The position numbers were made by a program, and so were the translations under genes. From the NCBI GenBank assembly GCA_041228345.1, contig CP166131.1, positions 1,791,001-1,855,000 of the forward strand: a stretch of DNA of 64,000 nt. Direction: 5' to 3'. Below, piece after piece: positions 41,787 to 50,698 of this stretch. Below the pieces are notes generated by a model. It was given only the letters and a program-made list of their open reading frames with translations. It was not told the DNA's origin and searched no databases. Origin of the DNA: Alphaproteobacteria bacterium LSUCC0396 (lineage in GTDB: Bacteria; Pseudomonadota; Alphaproteobacteria; Puniceispirillales; Puniceispirillaceae). Position 1 is the stretch's first letter. Each line of letters starts with the position of its first letter.

Positions 41787-42629
41787 TTAGTCAGTATTTT
41801 CCAGAATGATGGCACCATAAGCAGTCGCGGAAACGGGGATATGATAGAAACGGTAGATCTCATTGACATTGTCATTCAACGCGCCGCGCATCACGTTCCA
41901 CATGATCATTTCGATGCCTTCACAACCGGCTTCGCGAATAAAATCAGTATGGGTGAGGCGCGTATTGGCCGCGGGATCAGAGACCAGATTATTCATAAAG
42001 GCGGTGTCAAATTCAGGGTTCAGCACGCCAGCACGTTCCCCGCCCAGCTGATGCGACATCCCGCCCGTACCCCAAATGCCAACGCTCAGATCTTCGGGAA
42101 AGCTCTCAACGGCGCGGCGGATGGCTTGGCCGAGCTTGTAACAGCGAAGCGGTGTTGGTTGCGGATATTGGATAACATTGACACAGAGCGGGATTACCTT
42201 GGTCGGCCAGACATCGGGCTGATCATAGGCAACTGACAGCGGCACGGTCAGGCCGTGATCGACCTCTAGACTGCCAGCGACCGCCATGTCAAATTCGTTC
42301 AGAATAAGGTTTTCAGTGATGTGCCATGCAAGCTCGGGATGCCCCATGACCATTGGCACTTGACGCGGCCCCCAGCCTTCATCAGCGGGCATGAACTCCT
42401 CGGCAACACCCATCGTAAAGGTCGAATAATTATCCAACGAATAGGATGTGGCATGGTCGTTGTAAACGATGATTGTCACATCTGGGATATTATCCTTGTG
42501 CCACGCGCGAACCGGTTCTAGCCCCTTGAATAGTGGCTGCCAATACGGCTCGCCGGTTTTGCCATTATCCATAGCGGCGCCAAGGCCGGGCACGTGTGAT
42601 GTGCCCATGCCAGCAATAATCCTAGCCAT
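41787..42629 (-). CDS. ligB: Protocatechuate 4,5-dioxygenase, beta (catalytic) subunit
   Basis: A 280-residue type II extradiol dioxygenase. Iron-ligand regions include GMGTSHVPGLG (first His), VIVYNDHATSY and the Glu/His-rich SLEVDHGLTVPL; GTGGMSHQLGGERAG is also typical. It starts at ATG 42629, inside the end of ligA (8-bp overlap), with AAGGAG within ligA. The overlap ensures equal subunit production. Confidence 0.92.
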   Translation of the reverse strand: MARIIAGMGTSHVPGLGAAMDNGKTGEPYWQPLFKGLEPVRAWHKDNIPDVTIIVYNDHATSYSLDNYSTFTMGVAEEFMPADEGWGPRQVPMVMGHPELAWHITENLILNEFDMAVAGSLEVDHGLTVPLSVAYDQPDVWPTKVIPLCVNVIQYPQPTPLRCYKLGQAIRRAVESFPEDLSVGIWGTGGMSHQLGGERAGVLNPEFDTAFMNNLVSDPAANTRLTHTDFIREAGCEGIEMIMWNVMRGALNDNVNEIYRFYHIPVSATAYGAIILENTD

Positions 42630-43020
42630 TCTGCTGCTCCTTCTTGCTGCGGTTGCCATCAATCGGGCGGCCGCCAGCCATCATCATCGCTTGAAATTCG
42701 TCAAAACTCATTGCCGGTTGCGCCATCTTGCCATACATCACCTGCGGCGGCTGCTTATCATGGCTAACAAGCTTAAAAGCATAATAGACATTTGCCCCAA
42801 GTTGCAGCATTCGCAGATATTCCCGATCCAATACCGCTTGGCGTTGTTCTTCGGTCAATTTGTAGGTTTGCAGATAGGCTGTCTCATCAGCCGCAAAGGC
42901 CGCGCGCGCTTCGGATTTGTTTAACGACATCAGAAACATATTTAGATGATAGCCTTTTCGGTAATTGCGGCTATCCAGCACATAGGTGCCTGGCACATCA
43001 TCATAATCCCGTACCGTCAT
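42622..43020 (-). CDS. ligA: Protocatechuate 4,5-dioxygenase, alpha subunit
   Basis: The 132-residue small subunit caps the LigB active site. The pattern GTYVLDSRNYRKGYHLNMFLMSLN followed by AAFAADETAYLQTYKLTEEQRQAVLDRE is characteristic of LigA. It is the first gene of the lig-pob operon. A gap of about 218 bp upstream holds two palindromes. Confidence 0.9.
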   Translation of the reverse strand: MTVRDYDDVPGTYVLDSRNYRKGYHLNMFLMSLNKSEARAAFAADETAYLQTYKLTEEQRQAVLDREYLRMLQLGANVYYAFKLVSHDKQPPQVMYGKMAQPAMSFDEFQAMMMAGGRPIDGNRSKKEQQNG

Positions 43021-43083
43021 CTAAATACTCCTTGAGATGTTATCGCCAAAATGAGGCAATTTGCCGTCACCTAAAAGGTTACC

Positions 43084-43157
43084 CCAGCAACTATGCTGGC
43101 ACAACAAACCATTACATTTGATAATAAATTAGAATAAACGGACAGCATTTGCTGTCC
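43084..43157 (-). promoter_or_regulatory. Two palindromes sharing a CAGCA/TGCTG core upstream of ligA
   Basis: CCAGCA-N4-TGCTGG lies at 43084-43099 and GGACAGCATTTGCTGTCC, a perfect 18-bp palindrome, at 43140-43157. The second could also form an 8-bp terminator stem for the upstream decarboxylase gene (followed on the minus strand by a T-rich but interrupted stretch). The shared half-site 44 bp apart argues for paired operator sites. Confidence 0.5.
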
Positions 43158-43238
43158 ACCTGATTGCGTTGGCACGGCGTTTTTGGGTGGCGGCCTTGGG
43201 TGGCGTTTTTTGGCCCGTAACCTAGGGTTGGCGTCAGG

Positions 43239-45041
43239 CTATTTGCGTTTTTCCTGACGCGCAACTTCGGCTTCACGACCAATGTTTGACTCGATCACAA
43301 CATCGACGAGAAACGGTTTTCCGGCCCGAACGGCTGCGACCGCTTGTTGCATTGCAGCCACAAGATCGTCACGGGTCTCAACCGGCCCAATGGCCTCGAC
43401 CCCTAGCCCTTTTGCCAGCTGGGCAATATCAGGCGTCGGGTCATCGATACGTTGGCCAACCCAGCGATTTTCAACATTTCGATCACGTTTCTCGGCAACT
43501 TTCTGCTGATGAATTTCGTCGTTAAAATAAGAACGATTATTGGCAATAACCATCAGGGCGGGAATCTCATATTTGGCCGCTGTCCATAATGCATTAATGC
43601 TCATCAACGCATCGCCATCCCCCAGAATACCGACGGTCAAGCGTGGGCTTTGGTGATTTGCCAGCGCTGCACCAATGACCAGCCCGGGCCCGCTGCCGAT
43701 ACCGCCGCCGCCATCCTTGCCAAGATAATCAAGCGGGTGCTTCATCGGCCAGAGATCAAACGGCCAGCCGCGCGCCAACGCCGCAAACGTAACCAGATCA
43801 TCACCAGTGGCATTCTTTAGTGCAACGGCGACATCCCGCAATGATAATGCCCCTTCGCCCGCTACTGGTGCGTCGCCCGCAACAGGGTCAGGCAATACCG
43901 GCATTGGTCGCTGGCTCGTTGCTGCTAACAAATCTGCAACTGCCAGATCGGCATCACCGACCAGTTCGACATCAATTGCCGGCAAGGTGAAATGTTCTTT
44001 GCCCCATCCATTATGCAACGTTACATCCTGTCCGGCGTGAATGATGGTGATATCAGGCTGGCTGGTGCCAAAAGCCTGTTGCAAAAGCCCGCCAAGATCA
44101 ATCCAGCCGATACTAAGAATAAGATCAGCCTGCTGTAATATTTCACGGTGTGATGGCGGTAATTTATTGAATGGTGCCCCAACATGAAGTGGATGGTCAG
44201 TCGGAACCATGACGCCGGATTTCAAATCGCTCATCATCCGCGCGCCCAGCTTTTCTGCCAGTGCAACGCGCTGGGTCATTGCTGCATCATTGCGGGCCCC
44301 GCGCCCGTAGAGGATTACAATATTTGATGCGCCGGCTAGCCGTTCTGCTGCTGCCGTAATCGCATTACCGGCAGGTCTTGCAGGTTCTGGTGGTTGCGCT
44401 CGATCAAGCACTGGCATGCTGAAATTGTCACGAACGGCTTCTTCTTGAATGGCGGCGTCAAGACAGACATAGACTGGTGCGCATGGTGTCATATTGGTCA
44501 TCTTCCATGCGCGGCTGAGTGATTCGGGGATCGCCTCGATCGACGCCGGCTGATCATCCCATTTGGTGAAATTACGGACCAGCGCACCTTGATCCTGTGC
44601 AGTATGCAGCCAGTCAACCCACGGCCGGCGCAATGCTGCATCGACCGGGCCGGTAGCACCAAGAACAAGCATTGGCGCCCGATCTGCATAGGCGTTAAAA
44701 ATCGCCATCGTCCCGTGCATCAGGCCAACATTTGAATGGAGCGCAACTGCCATGGCTTTGCCGGTGGCTTTGGCATAACCATGCGCAATTGAAACAGCAT
44801 ATTCCTCATGAAGGCACATAAGCATCTGCGGCGTTTCATTGCCGAGATAATTGACCAAACTGTCATGTAATCCGCGATAACTGGCCCCCGGATTCAGCGC
44901 GATATAGGGAATATCGAGCTGGCGCAGCATTTCAGCGGCCACGTCGGATCCCCAGCCAAGTCTTTGGTCGGGGGTGCCTGCTGGCAATTCGCGTTTGATC
45001 GGTGAGGATGCGCCTCTGCTAGGGGGGGGTGAAGATGACAT
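43239..45041 (-). CDS. Thiamine-diphosphate-dependent decarboxylase-like enzyme
   Basis: A 600-residue enzyme of the acetolactate synthase / benzoylformate decarboxylase superfamily. The N-terminal Pyr domain has LHEEYAVSIAHGYAKATGK with the activating Glu. A central domain follows, and the C-terminal PP domain has GILGDGDALM...VIANN, the ThDP-Mg motif. No acetolactate-synthase regulatory subunit gene is adjacent. It may decarboxylate an aromatic 2-oxo acid. The start at ATG 45041 has GGAG 11 bp upstream. Codons 5-7 are a run of eight C. Confidence 0.8.
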   Translation of the reverse strand: MSSSPPPSRGASSPIKRELPAGTPDQRLGWGSDVAAEMLRQLDIPYIALNPGASYRGLHDSLVNYLGNETPQMLMCLHEEYAVSIAHGYAKATGKAMAVALHSNVGLMHGTMAIFNAYADRAPMLVLGATGPVDAALRRPWVDWLHTAQDQGALVRNFTKWDDQPASIEAIPESLSRAWKMTNMTPCAPVYVCLDAAIQEEAVRDNFSMPVLDRAQPPEPARPAGNAITAAAERLAGASNIVILYGRGARNDAAMTQRVALAEKLGARMMSDLKSGVMVPTDHPLHVGAPFNKLPPSHREILQQADLILSIGWIDLGGLLQQAFGTSQPDITIIHAGQDVTLHNGWGKEHFTLPAIDVELVGDADLAVADLLAATSQRPMPVLPDPVAGDAPVAGEGALSLRDVAVALKNATGDDLVTFAALARGWPFDLWPMKHPLDYLGKDGGGGIGSGPGLVIGAALANHQSPRLTVGILGDGDALMSINALWTAAKYEIPALMVIANNRSYFNDEIHQQKVAEKRDRNVENRWVGQRIDDPTPDIAQLAKGLGVEAIGPVETRDDLVAAMQQAVAAVRAGKPFLVDVVIESNIGREAEVARQEKRK

Positions 45042-45241
45042 TTGGAACGACTCCAGAACAAAAGGGGCATGACCCCAAGCAAAATAAATAAGGCCAGCGG
45101 AGGCAGGCAAAGCGAAAAATTTCAGTAACTAACGTCGCGCAAACGCGCGTGTTTTTGACAGGTCAAGATTAGGTTGCTTGTGCGGTTTATGTCAAAGAAA
45201 AGCTGCGCGGATTTTGTCGTTCCTTGTGCGGCCGTTACTTT

Positions 45242-45281
45242 ATCTCGGCGCGTGAGTCCGGATCTCGGCGCGTCAGTCCGG
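45242..45281 (+). repeat. Two tandem 20-bp repeats, one mismatch
   Basis: Copies at 45242-45261 and 45262-45281 read ATCTCGGCGCGT-S-AGTCCGG and differ only at S (G in the first, C in the second). They lie midway between divergent genes and are directly abutting, which would put two bound proteins about two helical turns apart. Confidence 0.75.
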
Positions 45282-45429
45282 TCCTGATAAAACTAGGGGT
45301 GTCACTGCTTTTGTTGCTTGGTTTTGACGCATCGCTGGCGTAACCTTTGCATCTTTCTAAAGGGCCCGTTAGGTCGGAACGGCCGAAGGCAATGCGAGTT
45401 ATCTCGATAAAATCTTCCCGCCACTCCAT

Positions 45430-45447
45430 CATATCCCATAGGATATG
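45430..45447. promoter_or_regulatory. Palindromic operator candidate CATATCC-CATA-GGATATG
   Basis: A perfect 7-bp dyad with a 4-bp centre, 80 bp upstream of the decarboxylase-like gene start at 45528. The architecture suits a GntR- or TetR-type homodimer. It differs from the GTTCC-N7-GGAAC dyads, so a different regulator is implied. Confidence 0.5.
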
Positions 45448-45527
45448 ACTTTACCCTTCGGTCTTTGTCACCGGCAGATGGCAGTCGCCATTTTGTTGAA
45501 TTTCGGAACTGTATTTTTGAGGTATTT

Positions 45528-46517
45528 ATGTCAGAGCTAAAACTATCCATCGCAACAACTGATTATGACCATTTCCGCGATTTCCGCCTTGGTGAAGTGC
45601 GGGCGCAAGGCATTGACCATAACTGGCTCAACCTTGGCCATCATGAGTGTTTTGCGAGATTCACTGCCAATCGTGAATTTGATGTTGCCGAGCTGTCCTT
45701 TGCCAAATTCTCGGCGCAGGTGACCCGCCCGGATAGTGATGTTATTGGCCTACCGGTCATTTGTTCTCGGCTGTTCCGCTTTAGTTCATTTTATGTCAAT
45801 AAAAACAGTAAAATCAAAACGATTGCCGACTTGAAAGGGAAACGCGTGGGATCGCCGGAATGGGCACATTCTGCGGCCGTTTATATGCGTGGCTGGATGC
45901 ATAACGAGATGGGCGTAAAGCTGAATGATGTTCATTGGGTGCAGGCTGGTGCCAATGCTGCCGGACGCAAAGAAAAGGTCGAGTTAAGCCTGCCTGAAGG
46001 TGTCGAGCTGACGCGGATCAATGATAAATCGCTCAGTGAGCTTTTGGCCTCAGGCGAGATTGATTGCGCGATCATTGCCCGCCCACCAACCTGTTTTCTT
46101 GAGGGGCATCCAGATGTTGAGCGGCTGTTTCCTGACTATATCGAAATGGAAGAGGATTATTACCAGCGCACTAAGGTTTGGCCGATTATGCATATCATTG
46201 CCATGCGGCGGCAGATTTTGGATGAAAACCCTTGGGTCGCGCGGAACTTGCTGAATGCGTTTCAGGAGTCCAAGCGGCGCAGTCTTGAGCGGCTTCTTGA
46301 TCCGGCGGTTTCGCGCTATCCGGTGCCGTGGCTGGCGACCTATGCGCGCAAGATGCGGGACATGTTTGATGGCGATCTTTTCCCTTATGGCATCGAAGAA
46401 AATCGCCCGACATGGGAACAAATGGCGCTTTATACCTATCAGCAGGGCATCGCGCATCGTCAATTTACCCCCGAAGATATTTTTCCCAAGGGCATCATGA
46501 CTGACGTTGTGATCTGA
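45528..46517 (+). CDS. 4,5-dihydroxyphthalate decarboxylase-like protein, paralogue 2
   Basis: A 329-residue protein of the Pht5 family. It has YDHFRDFRLGEVRAQGID, FDVAELSFAKF, LKGKRVGSPEWAHSAAVYMRGW and DLFPYGIEENRPTWEQM. There is no signal peptide. The protocatechuate genes nearby fit with decarboxylation of a dihydroxyphthalate-like acid feeding the lig pathway. It precedes two class II aldolase-like genes in one operon. The start is ATG 45528 after TGAGG. Confidence 0.75.
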   Translation: MSELKLSIATTDYDHFRDFRLGEVRAQGIDHNWLNLGHHECFARFTANREFDVAELSFAKFSAQVTRPDSDVIGLPVICSRLFRFSSFYVNKNSKIKTIADLKGKRVGSPEWAHSAAVYMRGWMHNEMGVKLNDVHWVQAGANAAGRKEKVELSLPEGVELTRINDKSLSELLASGEIDCAIIARPPTCFLEGHPDVERLFPDYIEMEEDYYQRTKVWPIMHIIAMRRQILDENPWVARNLLNAFQESKRRSLERLLDPAVSRYPVPWLATYARKMRDMFDGDLFPYGIEENRPTWEQMALYTYQQGIAHRQFTPEDIFPKGIMTDVVI

Positions 46518-46560
46518 TCGTATCATATCAACAAAAGGCGATTGAAGACGAGGTGACATG

Positions 46561-47307
46561 ATGAGTGAAACTCCAAAATCTGCGGGGCCGGTTGCGCCTG
46601 AATTGCTGGCCGATCTTGCGGCGGCAAGCCGAATTCTTGCCGCGCGTGGTGTGGTTGATGGCTTTGGTCATGTGTCGATGCGCCACCCACACTCGCCCGA
46701 CCGGTTTTTGATGTCAAAATCAATTGCGCCGGCACTGGTGGTTCCTGATGACATCATTGAATATGACCTAAATAGCGAGCCGTGTAACGCCAATGGACGT
46801 GGCAGTTTTCTTGAAAGGTTCATTCATGGTGAAATCTATAAGGCACGCCCCGATATCAATTCAGTGGTTCATAGCCATTCGCCATCGGTAATCCCGTTTG
46901 GGCTGGTGCCAACCGATATGAAGGCAATGTTCCACAATGCTGCTTTCTTGGCGGCGGGCGTTCCGGTTTTTGATATTGCCGACAAATTTGGCGATACGGA
47001 TATGCTGGTTTGCGACTGTGTGAAGGGTGAGGCCTTGGCCGAAGTTTTAAAGGACAAGGATGTTGCATTGATGCGGGCGCATGGGTCTGTCGCTTGTGGG
47101 CCGACGCTGCAAACGGCGGTGTTTCGTGCGGTCTATACCGAAGTGAATGCCCGAATTCAGCATTTTGCGCAGGCACTAAGCAGCGATGGCAATCTGGCGG
47201 CATTGACTAAAACCGAAGGCCAGCTTGCAGATGTGCCGAACCAGACCGCAGGTATGCGCGCATGGCATCTTTGGCGCGCTGAGGTTCGCAACGAGGTTAA
47301 TTGGTAA
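46561..47307 (+). CDS. Class II aldolase/adducin-family protein 1
   Basis: A 248-residue protein of the fuculose-aldolase/adducin fold. Zinc ligands are visible in VVHSHSPS (H-x-H) and in LMRAHGSV. Such proteins include aldolases and also dihydroxyphthalate decarboxylases such as PhtC of Gram-positive phthalate pathways. The neighbouring Pht5-like gene makes an aromatic-acid decarboxylase role possible. ATG 46561 is preferred over 46558 for its distance from GAGGTG. It lies 43 bp after the Pht5-like gene. Confidence 0.75.
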   Translation: MSETPKSAGPVAPELLADLAAASRILAARGVVDGFGHVSMRHPHSPDRFLMSKSIAPALVVPDDIIEYDLNSEPCNANGRGSFLERFIHGEIYKARPDINSVVHSHSPSVIPFGLVPTDMKAMFHNAAFLAAGVPVFDIADKFGDTDMLVCDCVKGEALAEVLKDKDVALMRAHGSVACGPTLQTAVFRAVYTEVNARIQHFAQALSSDGNLAALTKTEGQLADVPNQTAGMRAWHLWRAEVRNEVNW

Positions 47308-47321
47308 ATTGGAGTCGATAA

Positions 47322-47999
47322 ATGGATGATCTAGAGCAGAAAAAACAACAGCTTGCCGATTGTATTCGGATGCTGGAATCGTCTGATATTATTGACTATA
47401 ACGGCCATGCCAGCTTTCGCGGTGATGGTGAAACCCTGCATATCAATATTGGATCATGCCAGCGCAGCCAGCTTCGTGCCAAGGATATCTGCCGGATTGA
47501 TTTTGCGGGCAATTTGCTTGCGGGTGATGGCAACCCGCCGCTGGAATTTCATCTTCATGCCGGCATTTATCGGGCGCGTCCAGAGGTGAATGCCATTGTC
47601 CACGCGCACCCGAAATGGTCTACCTTCCTGACTATGGTCGGCGTTGATTATCTGCCGGTATTTGCCCAAGGCTCGCTGGTATATCCGGTGCCGGTACTAG
47701 ACACACCAGACTCAATTAATAATCCGGAAATGTCGGATCGGTTAAATCAAATTCTTGGCGACCGGCCCGCCGCCTTGATGAAATCTCATGGCGCGGTGAC
47801 GGTTGGCGCCAGCATTACCGAGGCGTTTGTGCTGATCAATTATCTTGAAGAAAACGCGCATCGTCAGCATATGGCGATGCAGATCGGCAAGCCGTATTGC
47901 TTTAGTGATGATGAAATGGCGCTGTGCCGGGGCAAGCTATGGAATGCCAAGCTGTTTCAGCGCACTTGGGATCACTTCTATGCCAAATTGCCATCATAA
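47322..47999 (+). CDS. Class II aldolase/adducin-family protein 2
   Basis: A 225-residue relative of the preceding protein. It has DYNGHASFRG, IVHAHPKWSTFL with the H-x-H zinc pair, and LMKSHGAVTVG. It is only 14 bp downstream of paralogue 1. The two may form one enzyme or act on successive intermediates. No exact reaction can be assigned. Confidence 0.75.
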   Translation: MDDLEQKKQQLADCIRMLESSDIIDYNGHASFRGDGETLHINIGSCQRSQLRAKDICRIDFAGNLLAGDGNPPLEFHLHAGIYRARPEVNAIVHAHPKWSTFLTMVGVDYLPVFAQGSLVYPVPVLDTPDSINNPEMSDRLNQILGDRPAALMKSHGAVTVGASITEAFVLINYLEENAHRQHMAMQIGKPYCFSDDEMALCRGKLWNAKLFQRTWDHFYAKLPS

Positions 48000-48053
48000 T
48001 GCGAGGGCATGTGATCGGTAAGTGACCACGGCGTTTTAAGGAAAGGAAATCAG

Positions 48054-48923
48054 GTGTCAAATATCCATAGGTCAAAAAAAGACGGTTTTCTGCTGGCAGG
48101 GGTCATGGGCTGGCCGGTGCTTCATTCGCGCTCGCCGCTAATGCATAATTACTGGTTCAGCCAACAGAATCTTCGCGGCAGCTATGTACCGTTGGAAATC
48201 AAGCCGGGGTCTGTCGGCGCGGCGCTTCGGGCGATGGCACCGCTGGGATTTTCTGGCTGTAACCTGACGATCCCGCACAAGCTAGAGGCGATGGATATTG
48301 TTGATGAGCTAGACGATGTTGCCAAAAAGATTGGGGCGATTAGCTGTGTGGTGGTTCGGGAAGACCAATCGCTTTTTGGGACGAATAATGACTGGCTTGG
48401 TTTTATTGGAAACATAAAACAGCAGGTTCCTGATTGGCGTGCAGATACTGGGCCGGTGGTTGTGCTGGGCGCCGGCGGTGGTGCGCGGGCGATCTGTTAT
48501 GCGCTGTTGTCCGAAGGCGCAACTGAAATCCGGCTGGTAAACCGGACCAAGGCGCATGCCGAAATCATCGCCAGTGAATTTGGCGGACCAATAGAAACAT
48601 TGCCGTGGGATCTGCGCCAAGATGCGCTTGATGGTGCAGCGATGCTGGTCAACACCACCAGTCAGGGTATGGTTGGTATGGCTGAATTAGATTTGACCTT
48701 GGATGCGCTGCCGACCGCGGCATTGGTAAGTGATATTATCTATACGCCGCTGGAAACAAGATTGCTGGCGGCGGCGCGCCAACGCGGTAACATGACGATA
48801 AACGGGCTTGGAATGTTGTTGCATCAAGGCAAACCGGCGTGGCGTATGTGGTTCGATGTCGAGCCTGAGGTAACCGATGAGTTACGCCAAAAGATGGAGG
48901 CAAGTATCCGCGGTGACGAATAA
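48054..48923 (+). CDS. aroE: Shikimate (or quinate/shikimate) dehydrogenase
   Basis: A 289-residue NADP/NAD enzyme. The shikimate-binding motifs are HSRSPLMHNYWF and NLTIPHK with the catalytic Lys; TNNDWLGF supplies the Asn/Asp pair. The NAD(P) loop is VVLGAGGGARAICYAL followed by VNRTKAHA, where the Arg favours NADP. In this setting it may link shikimate or quinate to protocatechuate as well as serve aromatic amino-acid synthesis. It starts at GTG 48054 after AAGGAAA. Confidence 0.85.
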   Translation: MSNIHRSKKDGFLLAGVMGWPVLHSRSPLMHNYWFSQQNLRGSYVPLEIKPGSVGAALRAMAPLGFSGCNLTIPHKLEAMDIVDELDDVAKKIGAISCVVVREDQSLFGTNNDWLGFIGNIKQQVPDWRADTGPVVVLGAGGGARAICYALLSEGATEIRLVNRTKAHAEIIASEFGGPIETLPWDLRQDALDGAAMLVNTTSQGMVGMAELDLTLDALPTAALVSDIIYTPLETRLLAAARQRGNMTINGLGMLLHQGKPAWRMWFDVEPEVTDELRQKMEASIRGDE

Positions 48924-48939
48924 TCTGGGGCAAGGCAAG

Positions 48940-49701
48940 ATGGATTATGCAGCGCTTGCGAGGCAATTGATCCGCCCGGTTGAAGAGGCTGGTCAGGTTA
49001 TTATGGATATCTACCGCCGCCGGCCAACAATCGATATCAAGGCTGATGGCAGCCCCGTCACTGAGGCGGATAAGGCGGCTGAAGCGATTCTGTTGCCGGC
49101 AATCGCTGCTGCGGCCCCATCAATCCAGATCGTGTCCGAAGAAAACCCGATGAGCCATGACTCTGCTGCGGGGGATCAGTTCTTTCTTGTTGATCCGCTT
49201 GATGGCACCAAGGAATTTATCAAAACTGATGCCAATGGCGCCTTTACCGTCAATATCGGTTTCATTGAAGGCGGCGTTCCGGTGATGGGTGTTGTTTATG
49301 CGCCAGCATTGGGCCGGTTATTTTTTGGTAGTGCCGATGCCGGCGCGTTTGAAATTTCGTCCGGTAATTGTCGGCCAATTGAGGTTCGAAAACCAGACCC
49401 TGCGGCGATTGTTGCGGTCGCCAGCGCATCGCACCGTGACGCGGCGACAAACCGCTGGCTGGAAGATCGGGGCATTAAACAGACTGTTTCAATTGGGTCA
49501 TCGTTGAAATTCTGTCTGGTTGCGGCGGGTGAGGCAGATGTCTATCCGCGCTATGGGCCAACTATGGAATGGGATACGGCAGCCGGTGATGCTGTGCTGC
49601 GCGCCGCCGGTGGCACTGTTGTCGGTGATGATGGCACGCCCTTCTGCTATGGTAAAAGCGGTTATCGCAATGACGCGTTCTTTGCCTTTGGCGGTGGCTG
49701 A
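48940..49701 (+). CDS. cysQ: 3'(2'),5'-bisphosphate nucleotidase
   Basis: A 253-residue Mg-dependent phosphatase of the inositol monophosphatase superfamily. Motifs are SEENP, DPLDGTKEFI and EWDTAAGDAVLRAAGG, in the CysQ rather than SuhB style. It removes 3'-phosphate from PAP/PAPS. The start is uncertain: ATG 48940 is used, but GTG 48913 inside the aroE end is possible. Confidence 0.82.
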   Translation: MDYAALARQLIRPVEEAGQVIMDIYRRRPTIDIKADGSPVTEADKAAEAILLPAIAAAAPSIQIVSEENPMSHDSAAGDQFFLVDPLDGTKEFIKTDANGAFTVNIGFIEGGVPVMGVVYAPALGRLFFGSADAGAFEISSGNCRPIEVRKPDPAAIVAVASASHRDAATNRWLEDRGIKQTVSIGSSLKFCLVAAGEADVYPRYGPTMEWDTAAGDAVLRAAGGTVVGDDGTPFCYGKSGYRNDAFFAFGGG

Positions 49702-49705
49702 TCGG

Positions 49706-50698
49706 CTAGACCGAGAATTGCTCAATCGTTCCTTGATGGAACAGCTCATCGACTGAAACGCGCCGCGCTGATAGGCCCTGCCGGTGATGGTGATCGAGGA
49801 AATTATCCAAGACCTTACGGTTTGCCTCAACCCCGTTTGACCAGTAATCCTGCCCCAGAAGCGCCTGTGCAGACTCGATATGTTCGGCCAAAAACGGAAT
49901 TGTCGCGTGCGATGCAGCCGTATCTAGAAGCATATTAACCGCCATATTCTTTGACAGATTAAATGCTTTATAAAGGGCGCCGGGCAGCCAGGGGTGGGCC
50001 TTGGCTAGGGTTTTGCGAACGCCAAGTAGATGCATGATCGGGAAAATACCAGTGCGTTTGTAATAATCGGTCGCGGTGCTGACCAAATCGGGAAACAGGC
50101 GGACAATATCAGGGTTTCCAGCATCATAACATGGCGGGTTGCGGGGCCCAATAAAGCCATCAAGATCACCAGCAACCAGCATTTCATCAAGCGATTTGCC
50201 CTTTGGTGCCGGTTCGATGGAGACATCAGCGGGAAGTTGAAGTTTGATTTTTTCCGGCCGGTCAGGCGTCCCAACACCGCCGCGAATCCAGTGAATATCG
50301 GATGGCTTGACGCCGTAATCATCTTCAAGAAGGCCGCGGGCCCATACATTGGCGGTTAGCTGGTATTCGGCAATGCCAATGCGTTTGCCGCGAAGATCGG
50401 CAGGCTCATTAATGCCTTTGCCTTTACGGATATAGATTGATGAATGGCGAAAAGAGCGTGACATAAAGACAGGAATGGCAATGTAATGGCCGCTATCCTG
50501 AGCGGTGCTGACTGTGTAAGAGCTGAATGATAGCTCGCAAATATCAAAATCCTGATTACGAAAGGCGCGGAAAAAGATTTCTTCAGGCGACAATTTCATA
50601 AAGATTGGATCAACGCCGTCAATTTGCACATCACCATCAAAAAGGGCGCGGTTACGATCATAATTGCCGACAGCAATAGACAAATTAAGATTGGCCAT
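49706..50698 (-). CDS. 4,5-dihydroxyphthalate decarboxylase-like protein, paralogue 3
   Basis: A 330-residue member of the Pht5 family. It has FRAFRNQDFDICELSFSSYTV, LRGKRIGIAEYQLTANVWARG and DYWSNGVEANRKVLDNF. It has no signal peptide and resembles the protein at 45528 more in length and layout than the one at 22524. It is alone on the minus strand, convergent with cysQ (4 bp apart) and divergent from ligI. The start at ATG 50698 has GGAGAT. Confidence 0.72.
   Translation of the reverse strand: MANLNLSIAVGNYDRNRALFDGDVQIDGVDPIFMKLSPEEIFFRAFRNQDFDICELSFSSYTVSTAQDSGHYIAIPVFMSRSFRHSSIYIRKGKGINEPADLRGKRIGIAEYQLTANVWARGLLEDDYGVKPSDIHWIRGGVGTPDRPEKIKLQLPADVSIEPAPKGKSLDEMLVAGDLDGFIGPRNPPCYDAGNPDIVRLFPDLVSTATDYYKRTGIFPIMHLLGVRKTLAKAHPWLPGALYKAFNLSKNMAVNMLLDTAASHATIPFLAEHIESAQALLGQDYWSNGVEANRKVLDNFLDHHHRQGLSARRVSVDELFHQGTIEQFSV

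Larger units (their letters stand above)
45042..45527. other. Divergent intergenic region (486 bp) with tandem repeat and palindrome
   Basis: No convincing gene on either strand. It lies between the ThDP enzyme (minus) and a decarboxylase-like gene (plus). It holds a 20-bp tandem repeat (45242-45281) and an 18-bp palindrome (45430-45447), so it is probably a regulatory region for both sides. Confidence 0.6.
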
